The notes beneath the pieces were generated by a model. That model saw only the letters and a program-made list of their open reading frames with translations, had not been told where the DNA came from and searched no databases. Shown in pieces: positions 34,101-48,300 of a DNA stretch of 64,000 nucleotides. Source of the stretch: Luzula sylvatica (taxonomy: Eukaryota; Streptophyta; Magnoliopsida; Poales; Juncaceae); NCBI GenBank assembly GCA_946800325.1, contig OX326959.1:32869027-32933026 (forward strand), given 5' to 3'. Made by a program: the position numbers and the translations under genes. The number at the start of each line of letters is the position of its first letter. The first letter of the stretch is position 1.

Positions 34101-37100
34101 AGAAAAAAATTAAATCTGTGTATGTTAGTGTTCAATTAAGGAGTATTTTGAGTACGACATGAAAATTGAGTATTTTGGTTGTATTATATTTCAATTTAAA
34201 TATTTTTAAAAAAAATATATCATAATTGAATGTTTTGAAGGTGTTAGACTTCTGGTTTTGCATTTTAAAGAATTTTTAAAAAAATTAAAATTTTTGTATG
34301 TTAGTCTTCAATTGAGGAGTATTTTGAGTACGACATGAAAATTGAGTATTTTGCTTGCATTACATTTCAATTTTAAAAATTAAAAAAAATATATCATGAT
34401 AGAATTTTTTGAAAGTGTTAGACTTCTTTTTTTGCATTTTTCAGAAAATTTGGAAAAAATTGAAATTTGGGTATGTTAGTCTTCAATTACGGAGTATATT
34501 AAGCACGACATGAAAATTGAGAATTTTGCTTGTATTACATTTGAATTTTAACATTTTAAAAAAAAATATCATAATTCAATTTTTTGAAGGTGTTAGACTT
34601 CTGTTTTTGCATTTTTAAGAATTTTTTCAAAAAATTGAAATTTGTGTGTGTTAGTCTTCAATTAGACATTATCTTGAGTACGACACGAAAATTGAGTATT
34701 TTGCTTTTGTTACACTTCAATTTCAACATTTTTTGAAAAAAAATCATAATTGAATTTTTTGAAGGTGTTAGACTTCTGTTTTTCCATTTTTCAGAAATTT
34801 TGGAAAAAATTGAAATTTGTGTTTGTTAGTCTTCAATTACGGAGTATTTTATGTACGACATGAAAATTGAGTATTTTGCTTGTGTTACACTTCAATATTA
34901 ATATTTTATTTAAACAATATCATAATTGAATTTTCTGAAGGTGATAGACTTCTGTTTTTGCATTTTTCAGGATTTTGGAAAAAATTAAAATTTGTGTATG
35001 TTTGTCTTCAATTACGGAGTATTTTGAGTACGACATGAAAATTGAGTATTTTCCTTGCATTACATTTCAATTTAAAAATAAAAAAAAATATCAAGATAGA
35101 ATTTTCTGAAGGTGTTAGACTTCTGTTTTTGCATTTTTCAGAAAATTTGGAAAAAATTGAAATTTGTGTATGTTAGTCTTCAATTACGGAGTATTTTAAG
35201 CACGACATGAAAATTGAGTATTTTGCTTGTATTATATTTCAATTTTAACATTTAAAAAAAAAATATCATAATTGAATTTTTTGAAGGTGTTAGACTTCTG
35301 TTTTTGCATTTTTAAGAATTTTTTCAAAAAATTGAAATTTGTGAATGTTAGTCTTCAATTACGGAGTATTTTAAGCACGATATGAAAATTGAGTATTTTA
35401 CTTGTATTACATTTCAATTTTAACATTTTAAAAAAAAAATATCATAATTGAATTTTTTGAAGGTGTTAGACTTCTGTTTTTGCATTTTTAAGAATTTTTT
35501 CAAAAAATTGAAATATGTGTGTGTTAGTCTTCAATTACACAGTATCTTGAGTACGACACGAAAATTGAGTATTTTGCTTTTGTTACACTTCAATTTCAAC
35601 ATTTTTTGAAAAAATATAACAATTAAATTTTTTGAAGGTGTTGGACTTCTGTTTTTCCATTTTTCAGAAATTTTGGAAAAAATTGAAATTTGTATATGTT
35701 AGTCTTCAATTACGGAGTATTTTAAGCACGACATGAAAATTGAGTATTTTGCTTGTGTTACACTTCAATATTAATATTTTTTTAAACAATATCATAATTG
35801 AATTTTCTGAAGGTGATAGACTTCTGTTTTTGCATTTTTCAGAAATTTTGGAAAAAATTGAAATTTGTGTATGTTTGTCTTCAATTGCAGAGTATTTTGA
35901 GTACGACATGAAAATTGAATATTTTGCTTGTGTTACACTTCAATTTTAACACTTTTCAAAAAAATATCTTAATTGAATTTTTTGAAGTTGTTAGACTTCA
36001 GTTTTTGCATTTTTCAGAAATTTTGGAAAAAATTGAAATTTATGTATGTTAGTCTTCAATTTCGGAATATTTTGAGTACGACATGAAAATTGTGTATTTT
36101 TCTTGTATTACATTTCAATTTTATCATTTTTAAAAAATATATCATAATTGAAATTTTTGAAGGTATTAGACTTCTGTTTTTGCATTTTTAAGAATTTTTT
36201 CAAAAAATTGAAATTTGTGTGTGTTAGTCTTCAATTACACATTATCTTGATTACGACACGAAAATTGAGTATTTTGCTTTTGTTACACTTCAATTTCAAC
36301 ATTTTTTGAAAAAATATCATAATTGAATTTTTTGAAGGTGTTACACTTCTGTTTTTCCATTTTTCAGAAATTTTGGAAAAAATTGAAATTTGTGTTTGTT
36401 AGTCTTCAATTACGGAGTATTTTAAGTACGACATGAAAATTGAGTATTTTTCTTGTGTTACACTTCAGTATTAATATTTTATTTAAACAATATTATAATT
36501 GAATTTTCTGAAGGTGATAGACTTCTGTTTTTGCATTTTTCAAAAATTTTGGAAAAAATTAAAATTTGTGTATGTTTGTCTTCAATTACGGAGTATTTTG
36601 AGTACGACATGAAAATTGAGTATTTTGCTTGCATTACATTTCAATTTAAAAATAAAAAAAATATCATGACAGAATTTTTTGAAGGTGTTAGACTTCTGTT
36701 TTTGCATTTTTCAGAAAATTTGGAAAAAATTGAAATCTGTGTATGTTAGTCTTCAATTACGGAGTATTTTAAGTACGACATGAAAATTGAGTATTTTGCT
36801 TGTATTACATTTCAATTTTAAAATTTAAAAAAAATATATCATAATTGGATTTTTTGAAGGTGTTAGACTTCTGTTTTTGCATTTTTAAGAATTTTTGAAA
36901 AAATTGAAATTTTTGTGTGTTAGTTTTCAATTACACAGTATCTTGAGTACGACACGAAAATTGAGTATTTTGCTTTTGTTACACTTCAATTTTAACATTT
37001 TTTGCAAAAATATCATAATTGAATTTTTTGAAGGTGTTAGACTTTTGTTTTTGCATTTTTAAGAAATTTTGGAAAAAATTAAAATTTGTGTATGTTAGTC

Positions 37101-39357
37101 TTCAATTACGGAGTATTTTGAGTACGACATGAAAATTGAGTATTTTGCTTGCTTTACATTTCAATTTTAAAATTAAAAAAAAAATATCATGATAGAATTT
37201 TTTGAAGGAGTGAGACTTCTGTTTTTGCATTTTTAAGAAATTTTGGAAAAAATTAAAATTTGTGTATGTTAGTCTTCAATTAAGGAGTATTTTGAGTACG
37301 ACATGAAAATTGAGTATTTTGCTTGCATTACATTTCAATTTAAAAATTAAAAAAAAATATATCATGATAGAATTTTTTGAAGGTGTTAGACTTCTGTTTT
37401 TGCATTTTTCAGAAAATTTGGAAAAAATTTAAATTTCTGTATGTTAGTCTTCAATTACGGAGTATTTTAAGCACGACATGAAAATTGAGTATTTTGCTTG
37501 TATTACATTTCAATTTTAACATTTAAAAAAAAATATCATAATTGAATTTTTTGAAGGTGGTAGACTTCTGTTTTTGCATTTTTAAGAATTTTTTCAAAAA
37601 ATTGAAATTTGTGTGTGTTAGTCTTCAATTACACAGTATCTTGAGTACGACACGAAAATTGAGTATTTTACTTTTGTTACACTTCAATTTCAACATTTTT
37701 TGACAAAATATCATAATTGAATTTTTTGAAGGTGTTAGACTTCTGTTTTTCCATTTTTCAGAAATATTGGAAAAAATTGAAATTTGTGTTTGTTAGTCTT
37801 CAATTACGGAGTATTTTAAGTACGACATGAAAATTTAGTATTTTGCTTGTGTTACATTTCAATATTAATATTTTTTTAAACAATATCAGAATTGTATTTT
37901 CTGAAGGTGATAGACTTCTGTTTTTGCATTTTTCAGAAATTTTAGAAAAAATTGAAATTTGTGTATGTTTGTCTTCAATTACAGAGTATTTTGAGTACGA
38001 CATGAAAATTGAATATTTTTCTTGTGTTACACTTCAATTTTAACATTTTTTAAAAAAATATCATAATTGAATTCTTTGAAGTTGTTAGACTTCAGTTTTT
38101 GCCTTTTCCAGAAATTTTGGAAAAAATTGAAATTTATGTATGTTAGTCTTCAATTTCGGAATATTTTGATTACGACATGAAAATTGTGTATTTTTCTTGT
38201 ATTACATTTCAATTTTATCATTTTTAAAAAATATATCATAATTGAATGTTTTGAAGGTGTTAGACTTCTGGTTTTGCATTTTAAAGAATTTTTAAAAAAA
38301 TTAAAATTTTTGTATGTTAGTCTTCAATTGAGGAGTATTTTGAGTACGACATGAAAATTGAGTATTTTGCTTTCATTACATTTCAATTTTAAAATTTAAA
38401 AAAAATATATCATGATAGAATTTTTTGAAGGTGTTAGACTTCTTTTTTTGCATTTTTCAGAAAATTTGGAAAAAATTGAAATTTGTGTATGTTAGTCTTC
38501 AATTACGGAGTATATTAAGCACGACATGAAAATTGAGAATTTTGCTTGTATTACATTTGAATTTTAACATTTAAAAAAAAAAATCATAATTCAATTTTTT
38601 GAAGGTGTTAGACTTCTGTTTTTGCATTTTTAAGAATTTTTTCAAAAAATTGAAATTTGTGTGTGTTAGTCTTCAATTACACATTATCTTGAGTACGACA
38701 CGAAAATTGAGTATTTTGCTTTTGTTACACTTCAATTTCAACATTTTTTGAAAAAAAATCATAATTGAATTTTTTGAAGGTGTTGGACTTCTGTTTTTCC
38801 ATTTTTCAGAAATTTTGGAAAAAATTGAAATTTGTGTTTGTTAGTCTTCAATTACGGAGTATTTTATGTACGACATGAAAATTGAGTATTTTGCTTGTGT
38901 TACACTTCAATATTAATATTTTGTTTAAACAATATCATAATTGAATTTTCTGAAGGTGATAGACTTCTGTTTTTGCATTTTTCAGAAATTTTGGAAAAAA
39001 TTAAAATTTGTGTATGTTTGTCTTCAATTACGGAGTATTTTGAGTACGACATGAAAATTGAGTATTTTGCTTGCATTACATTTCAATTTAAAAATAAAAA
39101 AAATATCATGATAGAATTTTCTGAAGGTGTTAGACTTCTGTTTTTGCATTTTTAAGAAAATTTGGAAAAAATTGAAATTTGTGTATGTTAGTCTTCAATT
39201 ACGGAGTATTTTAAGCACGACATGAAAATTGAGTATTTTGCTTGTATTATATTTCAATTTTAACATTTAAAAAAAAAATATCATAATTGAATTTTTTGAA
39301 GGTGTTAGACTTCTGTTTTTGCATTTTTAAGAATTTTTTCAAAAAATTGAAATTTGT
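31130..39357 (+). repeat. ~4.2-kb satellite segment duplicated in tandem
   Basis: 31130-35343 (24 monomers) and 35337-39357 (23 monomers) are near-identical. Rare variants are shared in order: AAGCACGATATG at 31175 and 35372, ACATTATCTTGATTACG at 32041 and 36239, and TTGTCTTTTCCAG versus TTGCCTTTTCCAG at 33904 and 38100. The second unit has lost one monomer near 38247, where the offset drops from about 4197 to about 4020. Each unit is itself built from two related halves of roughly 2.1 kb. High identity points to a recent duplication. Confidence 0.8.
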
Positions 39358-42300
39358 GTGTGTTAGTCTTCAATTACACAGTATCTTGAGTACGACACGA
39401 AAATTGAGTATTTTGCTTTTGTTACACTTCAATTTCAACATTTTTTGAAAAAATATCATAATTGAATTTTTTGAAGGTGTTAGACTTCTGTTTTTCCATT
39501 TTTCAGAAATTTTGGAAAAAAATGAAATTTGTGTATGTTAGTCTTCAATTACGGAGTATTTTAAGTACGACATGAAAATTGAGTATTTTGCTTGTGTTAC
39601 ACTTCAATATTAATATTTTTGTAAACAATATCGTAATTGAATTTTCTGAAGGTGATAGACTTCTGTTTTTGCATTTTTCAGAAATTTTGGAAAAAATTGA
39701 AATTTGTGTATGTTTGTCTTCAATTACAGAGTATTTTGAGTACGACATGAAAATTGAATATTTTGCTTGTGTTACACTTCAATTTTAACATTTTTTAAAG
39801 AAATATCATAATTGAATTTTTTTGAAGTTGTTAGACTTCAGTTTTTGTATTTTTCAGAAATTTTGGAAAAAATTGAAATTTATGTATGTTAGTCTTCAAT
39901 TTCGGAATATTTTGAGTACGACATGAAAATTGTGTATTTTTCTTGTATTACATTTCAATTTTATCATTTTAAAAAAATATATCATAATTGAAATTTTTGA
40001 AGGTGTTAGACTTCTGGTTTTGCATTTTTAAGATTTTTTAGAGAAATATTAAATCTGTGTAAGCTAGTCTTCAATTACGGAGTATTTTGAGTACGACATG
40101 AAAATTGAGTATTTTGGTTGTATTATATTTCAATTTAAATATTTTTAAAAAAAATATATCATAATTGAATGTTTTGAAGGTGTTAGACTTCTGGTTTTGT
40201 ATTTTAAAGAATTTTTAAAAAAATTAAAATTTGTGTATGTTAGTCTTCAATTAAGGAGTATTTTGAGTACGACATGTAAATTGAGTATTTTGCTTGCATT
40301 ACATTTCAATTTTAAAATTAAAAAAAAAATATCATGATAAATTTTTTTGAAGGTGTTAGACTTCTGTTTTTGCATTTTTCAGAAAATTTGGAAAAAATTG
40401 AAATTTGTGTATGTTAGTCTTCAATTTCGGAGTATTTTAAGCACGACATGAAAATTGAGAATTTTGCATGTATTACATTTCAATTTTAACATTTTAAAAC
40501 AAAATATCATAATTCAATTTTTTGAAGGTGTTAGACTTCTGTTTTTGCATTTTTAAGAATTTTTTCAAAAAATTGAAATTTGTGTGTGTTAGTCTTCAAT
40601 TACACATTATCTTGAGTACGACACGAAAATTGAGTATTTTGCTTTTGTTACACTTCAATTTCAACATTTTTTGAAAAAATATCATAATTGAATTTTTTGA
40701 AGGTGTTTGACTTCTGTTTTTCCATTTTTCAGAAATTTTGGAAAAAATTGAAATTTGTGTTTGTTAGTCTTCAATTACGGAGTATTTTAAGTACAACATG
40801 AAAATTGAGTATTTTGTTTGTGTTACACTTCAATATTAATATTTTATTTAAACAATATCATAATTGAATTTTCTGAAGGTGATAGACTTCCGTTTTTGCA
40901 TTTTTCAGAAATTTTGGAAAAAATTGAAATTTGTGTATGTTTGTCTTCAATTACGGAGTATTTTGAGTACGACATGAAAATTGAGTATTTTGCTTGCATT
41001 ACATTTCAATTTAAAAAAAAAAAAATATCATGATAGAATTTTTTGAAGGTGTTAGACTTCTGTTTTTGCATTTTTCAGAAAATTTGGAAAAAATTTAAAT
41101 CTGTGTATGTTAGTCTTCAATTACGGAGTATTTTAAGTACGACATGAAAATTGAGTATTTTGCTTGTATTACATTTCAATTTTGAAATTAAAAAAAAAAA
41201 TATCATAATTGGATTTTTTGAAGGTGTTAGACTTCTGTTTTTGCATTTTTAAGAATTTTTTTAAAAAATTGAAATTTGTGTATGTTAGTGTTCAATTACG
41301 GAGTATTTTGAGTACGACATGAAAATTGAGTATTTTGCATGCTTTACATTTCAATTTTAAAATTAAAAAAAAATATCATGATAGAATTTTTTGAAGGTGT
41401 TAGACTTCTGTTTTTGCATTTTTAAGAAATTTTGGAAAAAATTAAAATTTGTGTATGTTAGTCTTCAATTATGGAGTATTTTGAGTACGACATGAAAATT
41501 GAGTATTTTTCTTGCATTACATTTCAATTTTAAAATTTAAAAAAAATATATCATGATAGAATTTTTTGAAGGTGTTAGACTTCTGTTTTTGCATTTTTCA
41601 GAAAATTTCGAAAAAATTGAAATTTGTGTATGTTAGTCTTCAATTACGGAGTATTTTAAGCACGACATGAAAATTGAGTATTTTGCTTTTATTGCATTTC
41701 AATTTTAACATTTAAAAAAAAAATATCATAATTGAATTTTTTGAAGGTGTTAGACTTCTATTTTTGCATTTTTAAGAATTTTTTCAAAAAATTGAAATTT
41801 GTGTGTGTTAGTCTTCAATTACATAGTATCTTTAGTACGACACGAAAATTGAGTATTTTGCTTTTGTTACACATCAATTTCAACATTTTTTGAAAAAATA
41901 TCATAATTGAATTTTTTGAAGGTGTTAGACTTCTGTTTTTCCATTTTTCAGAAATTTTGGAAAAAATTGAAATTTGTGTTTGTTAGTCTTCAATTACGGA
42001 GTATTTTAAGTACGACACGAAAATTGAGTATTTTGCTTGTGTTACACTTCAATATTAATATTTTTTTAAACAATATCATAATTGAATTTTCTGAAGGTGA
42101 TAGACTTCTGTTTTTGAATTTTTCAGAAATTTTGGAAAAAATTGAAATTTGTGCATGTTTGTCTTCAATTAAAGAGTATTTTGAGTACGACATGAAAATT
42201 GAAAATTTTGCTTGTGTTACACTTCAATTTTAACATTTTTTAAAAAAATATCATAATTGAATTTTTTGAAGTTGTTAGACTTCAGTTTTTGCATTTTTCA

Positions 42301-45300
42301 GAAATTTTGGAAAAAATTGAAATTTATGTATGTTAATCTTCAATTTCGGAATATTTTGAGTATGACATGAAAATTGTGTATTTTTCTTGTATTACATTTC
42401 AATTTTATCATTTTAAAAAAATTTATCATAATTGAAATTTTTGAAGGTGTTAGACTTCTGGTTTTGCATTTTTAAGATTTTTTAGAAAAAAATTAAATCT
42501 GTGTATGTTAGTCTTCAATTACGGAGTATTTTGAGTACGACATGAAAATTGAGTATTTTAGTTGTATTATATTTCAATTTAAATATTTTTAAAAAAAATA
42601 TATCATAATTGAATGTTTTGAAGGTGTTAGACTTCTGGGTTTGCATTTTAAAGAATTTTTAAAAAAATTAAAATTTGTGTATGTTAGTCTTCAATTAAGG
42701 AGTATTTTGAGTACGACATGAAAATTGAGTATTTTGCTTGCATTACATTTCAATTTTAAAATTTAAAAAAAATATATCATGATAGAATTTTTTGAAGGTG
42801 CTAGACTTCTGTTTTTGCATTTTTCAGAAAATTTTGAAAAAATTGAAATTTCTGTATGTTAGTCTTCAATTACGGAGTATTTTAAGCACGACATGAAAAT
42901 TGAGAATTTTGCTTGTATTACATTTCAATTTTAACATTTTAAAACAAAATATCATAATTGAATTTTTGGAAGGGGTTAGACTTATGTTTTTGCATTTTTA
43001 AGAATTTTTTCAAAAAATTGTAATTTGTGTGTGTTAGTCTTCAATTACACATTATCTTGAGTACGACACGAAAATTTAGTATTTTGCTTTTGTTACACTT
43101 CAATTTCAACATTTTTTGAAAAAATATCATAATTGAATTTTTTGAAGGTGTTAGACTTCTGTTTTTCCATTTTTCAGAAATTTTGGAAAAAATTTAAATT
43201 TGTGTTTGTTAGTCTTCAATTACGGAGTATTTTAAGTACGACATGAAAATTGAGTATTTTGCTTGTATTACATTTCAATTTTAACATTTTAAAAAAAAAT
43301 ATCATAATTGAATTTTTTGAAGGTGTTAGACTTCTGTTTTTGTATTTTTAATAATTTTTTGAAAAAATTGAAATTTGAGTGAGTTAGTCTTCAATTACAC
43401 AGTATCTTGAGTACGACTCGAAAATTGAGTATTTTTCTTTTGTTACACTTCAATTTTAACATTTTTTGAAAAAATATCATAATTGAATTTTTTGAAGGTG
43501 TTAGACTTCTGTTTTTGCATTTTTCAGAAATTTTGGAAAAAATTTAAATTTGTGTTTGTTAGTCTTCAATTACGGAGTATTTTAAGTACGACATGAAAAT
43601 TGAGTATTTTGCTTGTGTTACACTTCAATATTAATATTTTATTTAAACAATATCATAATTGAATTTTCTGAAGGTGTTAGACTTCTGGTTTTGCATTTTT
43701 CAGAAATTTTGGAAAAAATTAAAATTTGTGTATGTTTGTCTTCAATTACGGAGTATTTTGAGTACGACATGAAAATTGAGTATTTTTCATGCATTACATT
43801 TCAATTTAAAAAAAAAAAAATATCATGACAGAATTTTTTGAAGGTGTTAGACTTCTGTTTTTGCATTTTTCAGAAAATTTGGAAAAAATTTAAATCTGTG
43901 TATGTTAGTCTTCAATTACGGAGTATTTTAAGTACGACATGAAAATTGAGTATTTTGCTTGTATTACATTTCAATTTTAAAATTAAAAAAAAAAATATCA
44001 TAATTGGATTTTTTGCAGGTGTCAGACTTCTGTTTTTGCATTTTTAAGAATTTTTTGAAAAAATTGAAATTTTTGTGTGTTAGTCTTCAATTACACAGTA
44101 TCTTGAGTACGACACGAAAATTGAGTATTTTGCTTTTGTTACACTTCAATTTTAACATTTTTTGCAAAAATATCATAATTGAATTTTTTGAAGGCGTTAG
44201 ACTTTTGTTTTTGCATTTTTAAGAAATTTTGCAAAAAATTAAAATTTGTTTATGTTAGTCTTCAATTACGGAGTATTTTGAGAACGACATGAAAATTGAG
44301 TATTTTGCATGCTTTACATTTCAATTTGAAAATTAAAAAAAAAAATATCATGATAGAATTTTTTGAAGGTGTTAGACTTCTGTTTTGCATTTTTAAGAAA
44401 TTTTGGAAAAAATTAAAATTTGTGTATGTTAGTCTTCAATTAAGGAGTATTTTGAGTACGACATGAAAATTGAGTATTTTTCATGCTTTACATTTCAATT
44501 TTAAATTTAAAAAAAAAATATCATGATAGAATTTTTTGAAGGTGTTAGACTTCTGTTTTTGCATTTTTCAGAAAATTTGGAAAAAATTGAAATTTGTGTA
44601 TGTTAGTCTTCAATCACGGAGTATTTTAAGCACGACATGAAAATTGAGTATTTTGCTTGTATTACATTTCAATTTTAACATTTAAAAAAAAATATCATAA
44701 TTGAATTTTTGGAAGGTGTTAGACTTCTGTTTTTGCATTTTTAAGAATTTTTTCAAAAAATTGAAATTTGTGTGTGTTAGTCTTCAATTACACAGTATCT
44801 TGAGTACGACACGAAAATTGAGAATTTTGCTTTTGTTACACTTCAATTTCAACATTTTTTGAAAAAATATCATAATTGAATTTTTTGAAGGTGTTAGACT
44901 TCTGTTTTTCCATTTTTCAGAAATTTTGGAAAAAAATGAAATTTGTGTTTGTTAGTCTTCAATTACGGAGTATTTTAAGTACGACATGAAAATTGAGTAT
45001 TTTGCTTGTGTTACACTTCAATATTAATATTTTTTTAAACAATATCATAATTGAATTTTCTGAAGGTGATAGACTTCTGTTTTTGCATTTTTCAAAAAAT
45101 TTGGAAAAAATTGAAATTTGTGTATGTTAGTCTTCAATTACGGAGTATTTTAAGCACGACATGAAAATTGAGAATTTTGTATGTATTACATTTCAATTTT
45201 AACATTTTAAAACAAAATATCATAATTCAATTTTTTGAAGGTGTTAGACTTCTGTTTTTGCATTTTTAAGAATTTTTTCAAGAAATTGAAATTTGTGTGT

Positions 45301-48300
45301 GTTAGTCTTCAATTACACATTATCTTGAGTACGACACGAAAATTGAGTATTTTGCTTTTGTTACACTTCAATTTCAACATTTTTTGAAAAAATATCATAA
45401 TTGAATTTTTTGAAGGTGTTAGACTTCTGTTTTTCCATTTTTCAGAAATTTTGGAAAAAATTGAAATTTGTGTTTGTTAGTCTTCAATTACGGAGTATTT
45501 TAAGTACAACATGAAAATTGAGTATTTTGCTTGTGTTACACTTCAATATTAATATTTTATTTAAACAATATCATAATTGAATTTTTTGAAGGTGATAGAC
45601 TTCCGTTTTTGCATTTTTCAGAAATTTTGGAAAAAATTGAAATTTGTGTATGTTTGTCTTCAATTACGGAGTATTTTGAGTACGACATGAAAATTGAGTA
45701 TTTTGCTTGCATTACATTTCAATTTAAAAAAAAAAAAATATCATGATAGAATTTTTTGAAGGTGTTAGACTTCTGTTTTTGCATTTTTCAGAAAATTTGG
45801 AAAAAATTTAAATCTGTGTATGTTAGTCTTCAATTACGGAGTATTTTAAGTACGACATGAAAATTGAGTATTTTGCTTGTATTACATTTCAATTTTAAAA
45901 TTAAAAAAAAAATATCATAATTGGATTTTTTGAAGATGTTAGACTTCTGTTTTTGCATTTTTAAGAATTTTTTGAAAAAATTGAAATTTGTGTATGTTAG
46001 TGTTCAATTACGGAGTATTTTGAGTACGACATGAAAATTGAGTATTTTGCATGCTTTACATTTCAATTTTAAAATTAAAAAAAAAATATCATGTTAGAAT
46101 TTTTTGAAGGTGTTAGACTTCTGTTTTTGCATTTTTAAGAAATTTTGGAAAAAATTAAAATTTGTGTATGTTAGTCTTCAATTATGGAGTATTTTGAGTA
46201 CGACATGAAAATTGAGTATTTTTCTTGCATTACATTTCAATTTTAAAATTAAAAAAAAATATATCATGATAGAATTTTTTGAAGGTGTTAGACTTCTGTT
46301 TTTGCATTTTTCAGAAAATTTGGAAAAAATTGAAATTTGTGTATGTTAGTCTTCAATTACGGAGTATTTTAAGCACGACATGAACATTGAGTATTTTGCT
46401 TGTATTGCATTTCAATTTTAACATTTAAAAAAAATATATCATAATTGAATTTTTTGAAGGTGTTAGACTTCTGTTTTTGCATTTTTAAGAATTTTTTCAA
46501 AAAATTGAAATTTGTGTGTGTTAGTCTTCAATTACACAGTATCTTGAGTACGACACGAAAATTGAGAATTTTGCTTTTGTTACACTTCAATTTCAACATT
46601 TTTTGAAAAAATATTATAATTGAATTTTTTGAAGGTGTTAGACTTCTGTTTTTCCATTTTTCAGAAATTTTGGAAAAAATTGAAATTTGTGTTTGTTAGT
46701 CTTCAATTACGGAGTATTTTAAGTATGACATGAAAATTGAGTATTTTGCTTGTGTTACACTTCAATATTAATATTTTTTTAAACAATATCATAATTGAAT
46801 TTTCTGAAGGTGATAGACTTCTGTTTTTGCATTTTTCAGAAATTTTGGAAAAAATTGAAATTTGTGTATGTTTGTCTTCAATTACAGAGTATTTTGAGTA
46901 CGACATGAAAATTGAATATTTTGCTTGTGTTACACTTCAATTTTAACATTTTTAAAAAAAATATCATAATTGAATTTTTTGAAATTGTTAGACTTCAGTT
47001 TTTGCATTTTTCAGAAATTTTTGAAAAAATTGAAATTTACGTATGTTAGTCTTCAATTTCGGAATATTTTGAGTACGACATGAAAATTGTGTATTTTTCT
47101 TGTATTACATTTCAATTTTATCATTTTTAAAAAATATATCATAATTGAAAATTTTGAAGGTGTTAGACTTCTGGTTTTGCATTTTGAAGATTTTTTAGAA
47201 AAAAATTAAATCTGTGTTTGTTAGTCTTCAATTACGGAGTATTTTGAGTACGACATGAAAATTGAGTATTTTGGTTGTATTATATTTCAATTTAAATATT
47301 TTTAAAAAAAATATATCATAATTGAATGTTTTGAAGGTGTTAGACCTCTGGTTTTGCATTTTAAAGAATTTTTAAAAAAATTAAAATTTGTGTATGTTAG
47401 TCTTCAATTAAGGAGTATTTTGAGTACGACATGAAAATTGAGTATTTTGCTTGCATTACATTTCAATTTCAAAATTTAAAAAAAAAATATCGTGATAGAA
47501 TTTTTTGAAGGTTTTAGACTTCTGTTTTTGCATTTTTCAGAAAATTTGGAAAAAATTGAAATTTGTGTATGTTAGTCTTCAATTACGGAGTATTTTAAGC
47601 ACGACATGAAAATTGAGAATTTTGCTTGTATTACATTTCAATTTTAACATTTTAAAACAAAATATCATAATTCAATTTTTTGAAGGTGTTAGACTTCTGT
47701 TTTTGCATTTTTAAGAATTTTTTCAAAAAATTGAAATTTGTGTGTGTTAGTCTTCAATTACACAGTATCTTGAGTACGACACGAAAATTGAGTATTTTGC
47801 TTTTGTTACACTTCAATTTTAACATTTTTTGAAAAAATATCATAATTGAATTTTTTGAAGGTGTTAGACTTCTGTTTTTGCATTTTTCAGAAATTTTGGA
47901 AAAAATTAAAATTTGTGTATGTTAGTCTTCAATTACGGAGTATTTTGAGTACGACATGAAAATTGAGTATTTTGCTTGCATTACATTTCAATTTTAAAAT
48001 TTAAAAACAACATGTCATGATAGAATTTTTTGAAGGTGTTAGACTTCTGATTTTGCATTTTTCAGAAAATTTGGAAAAAATTGAAATTTGAGTATGTTAG
48101 TCTTCAATTACGGAGTATTTTGAGTACGACATGAAAATTGAGTATTTTGCTTGTGTTACACTTCAATATTAATATTTTTTTTAAACAATATCATAATTGA
48201 ATTTTCTGAAGGTGATAGACTTCTGTTTTTGCATTTTTCAGATATTTTGGAAAAAAATTGAAATTTGTGTATGTTAGTCTTCAATTACGGAGTATTTTGA

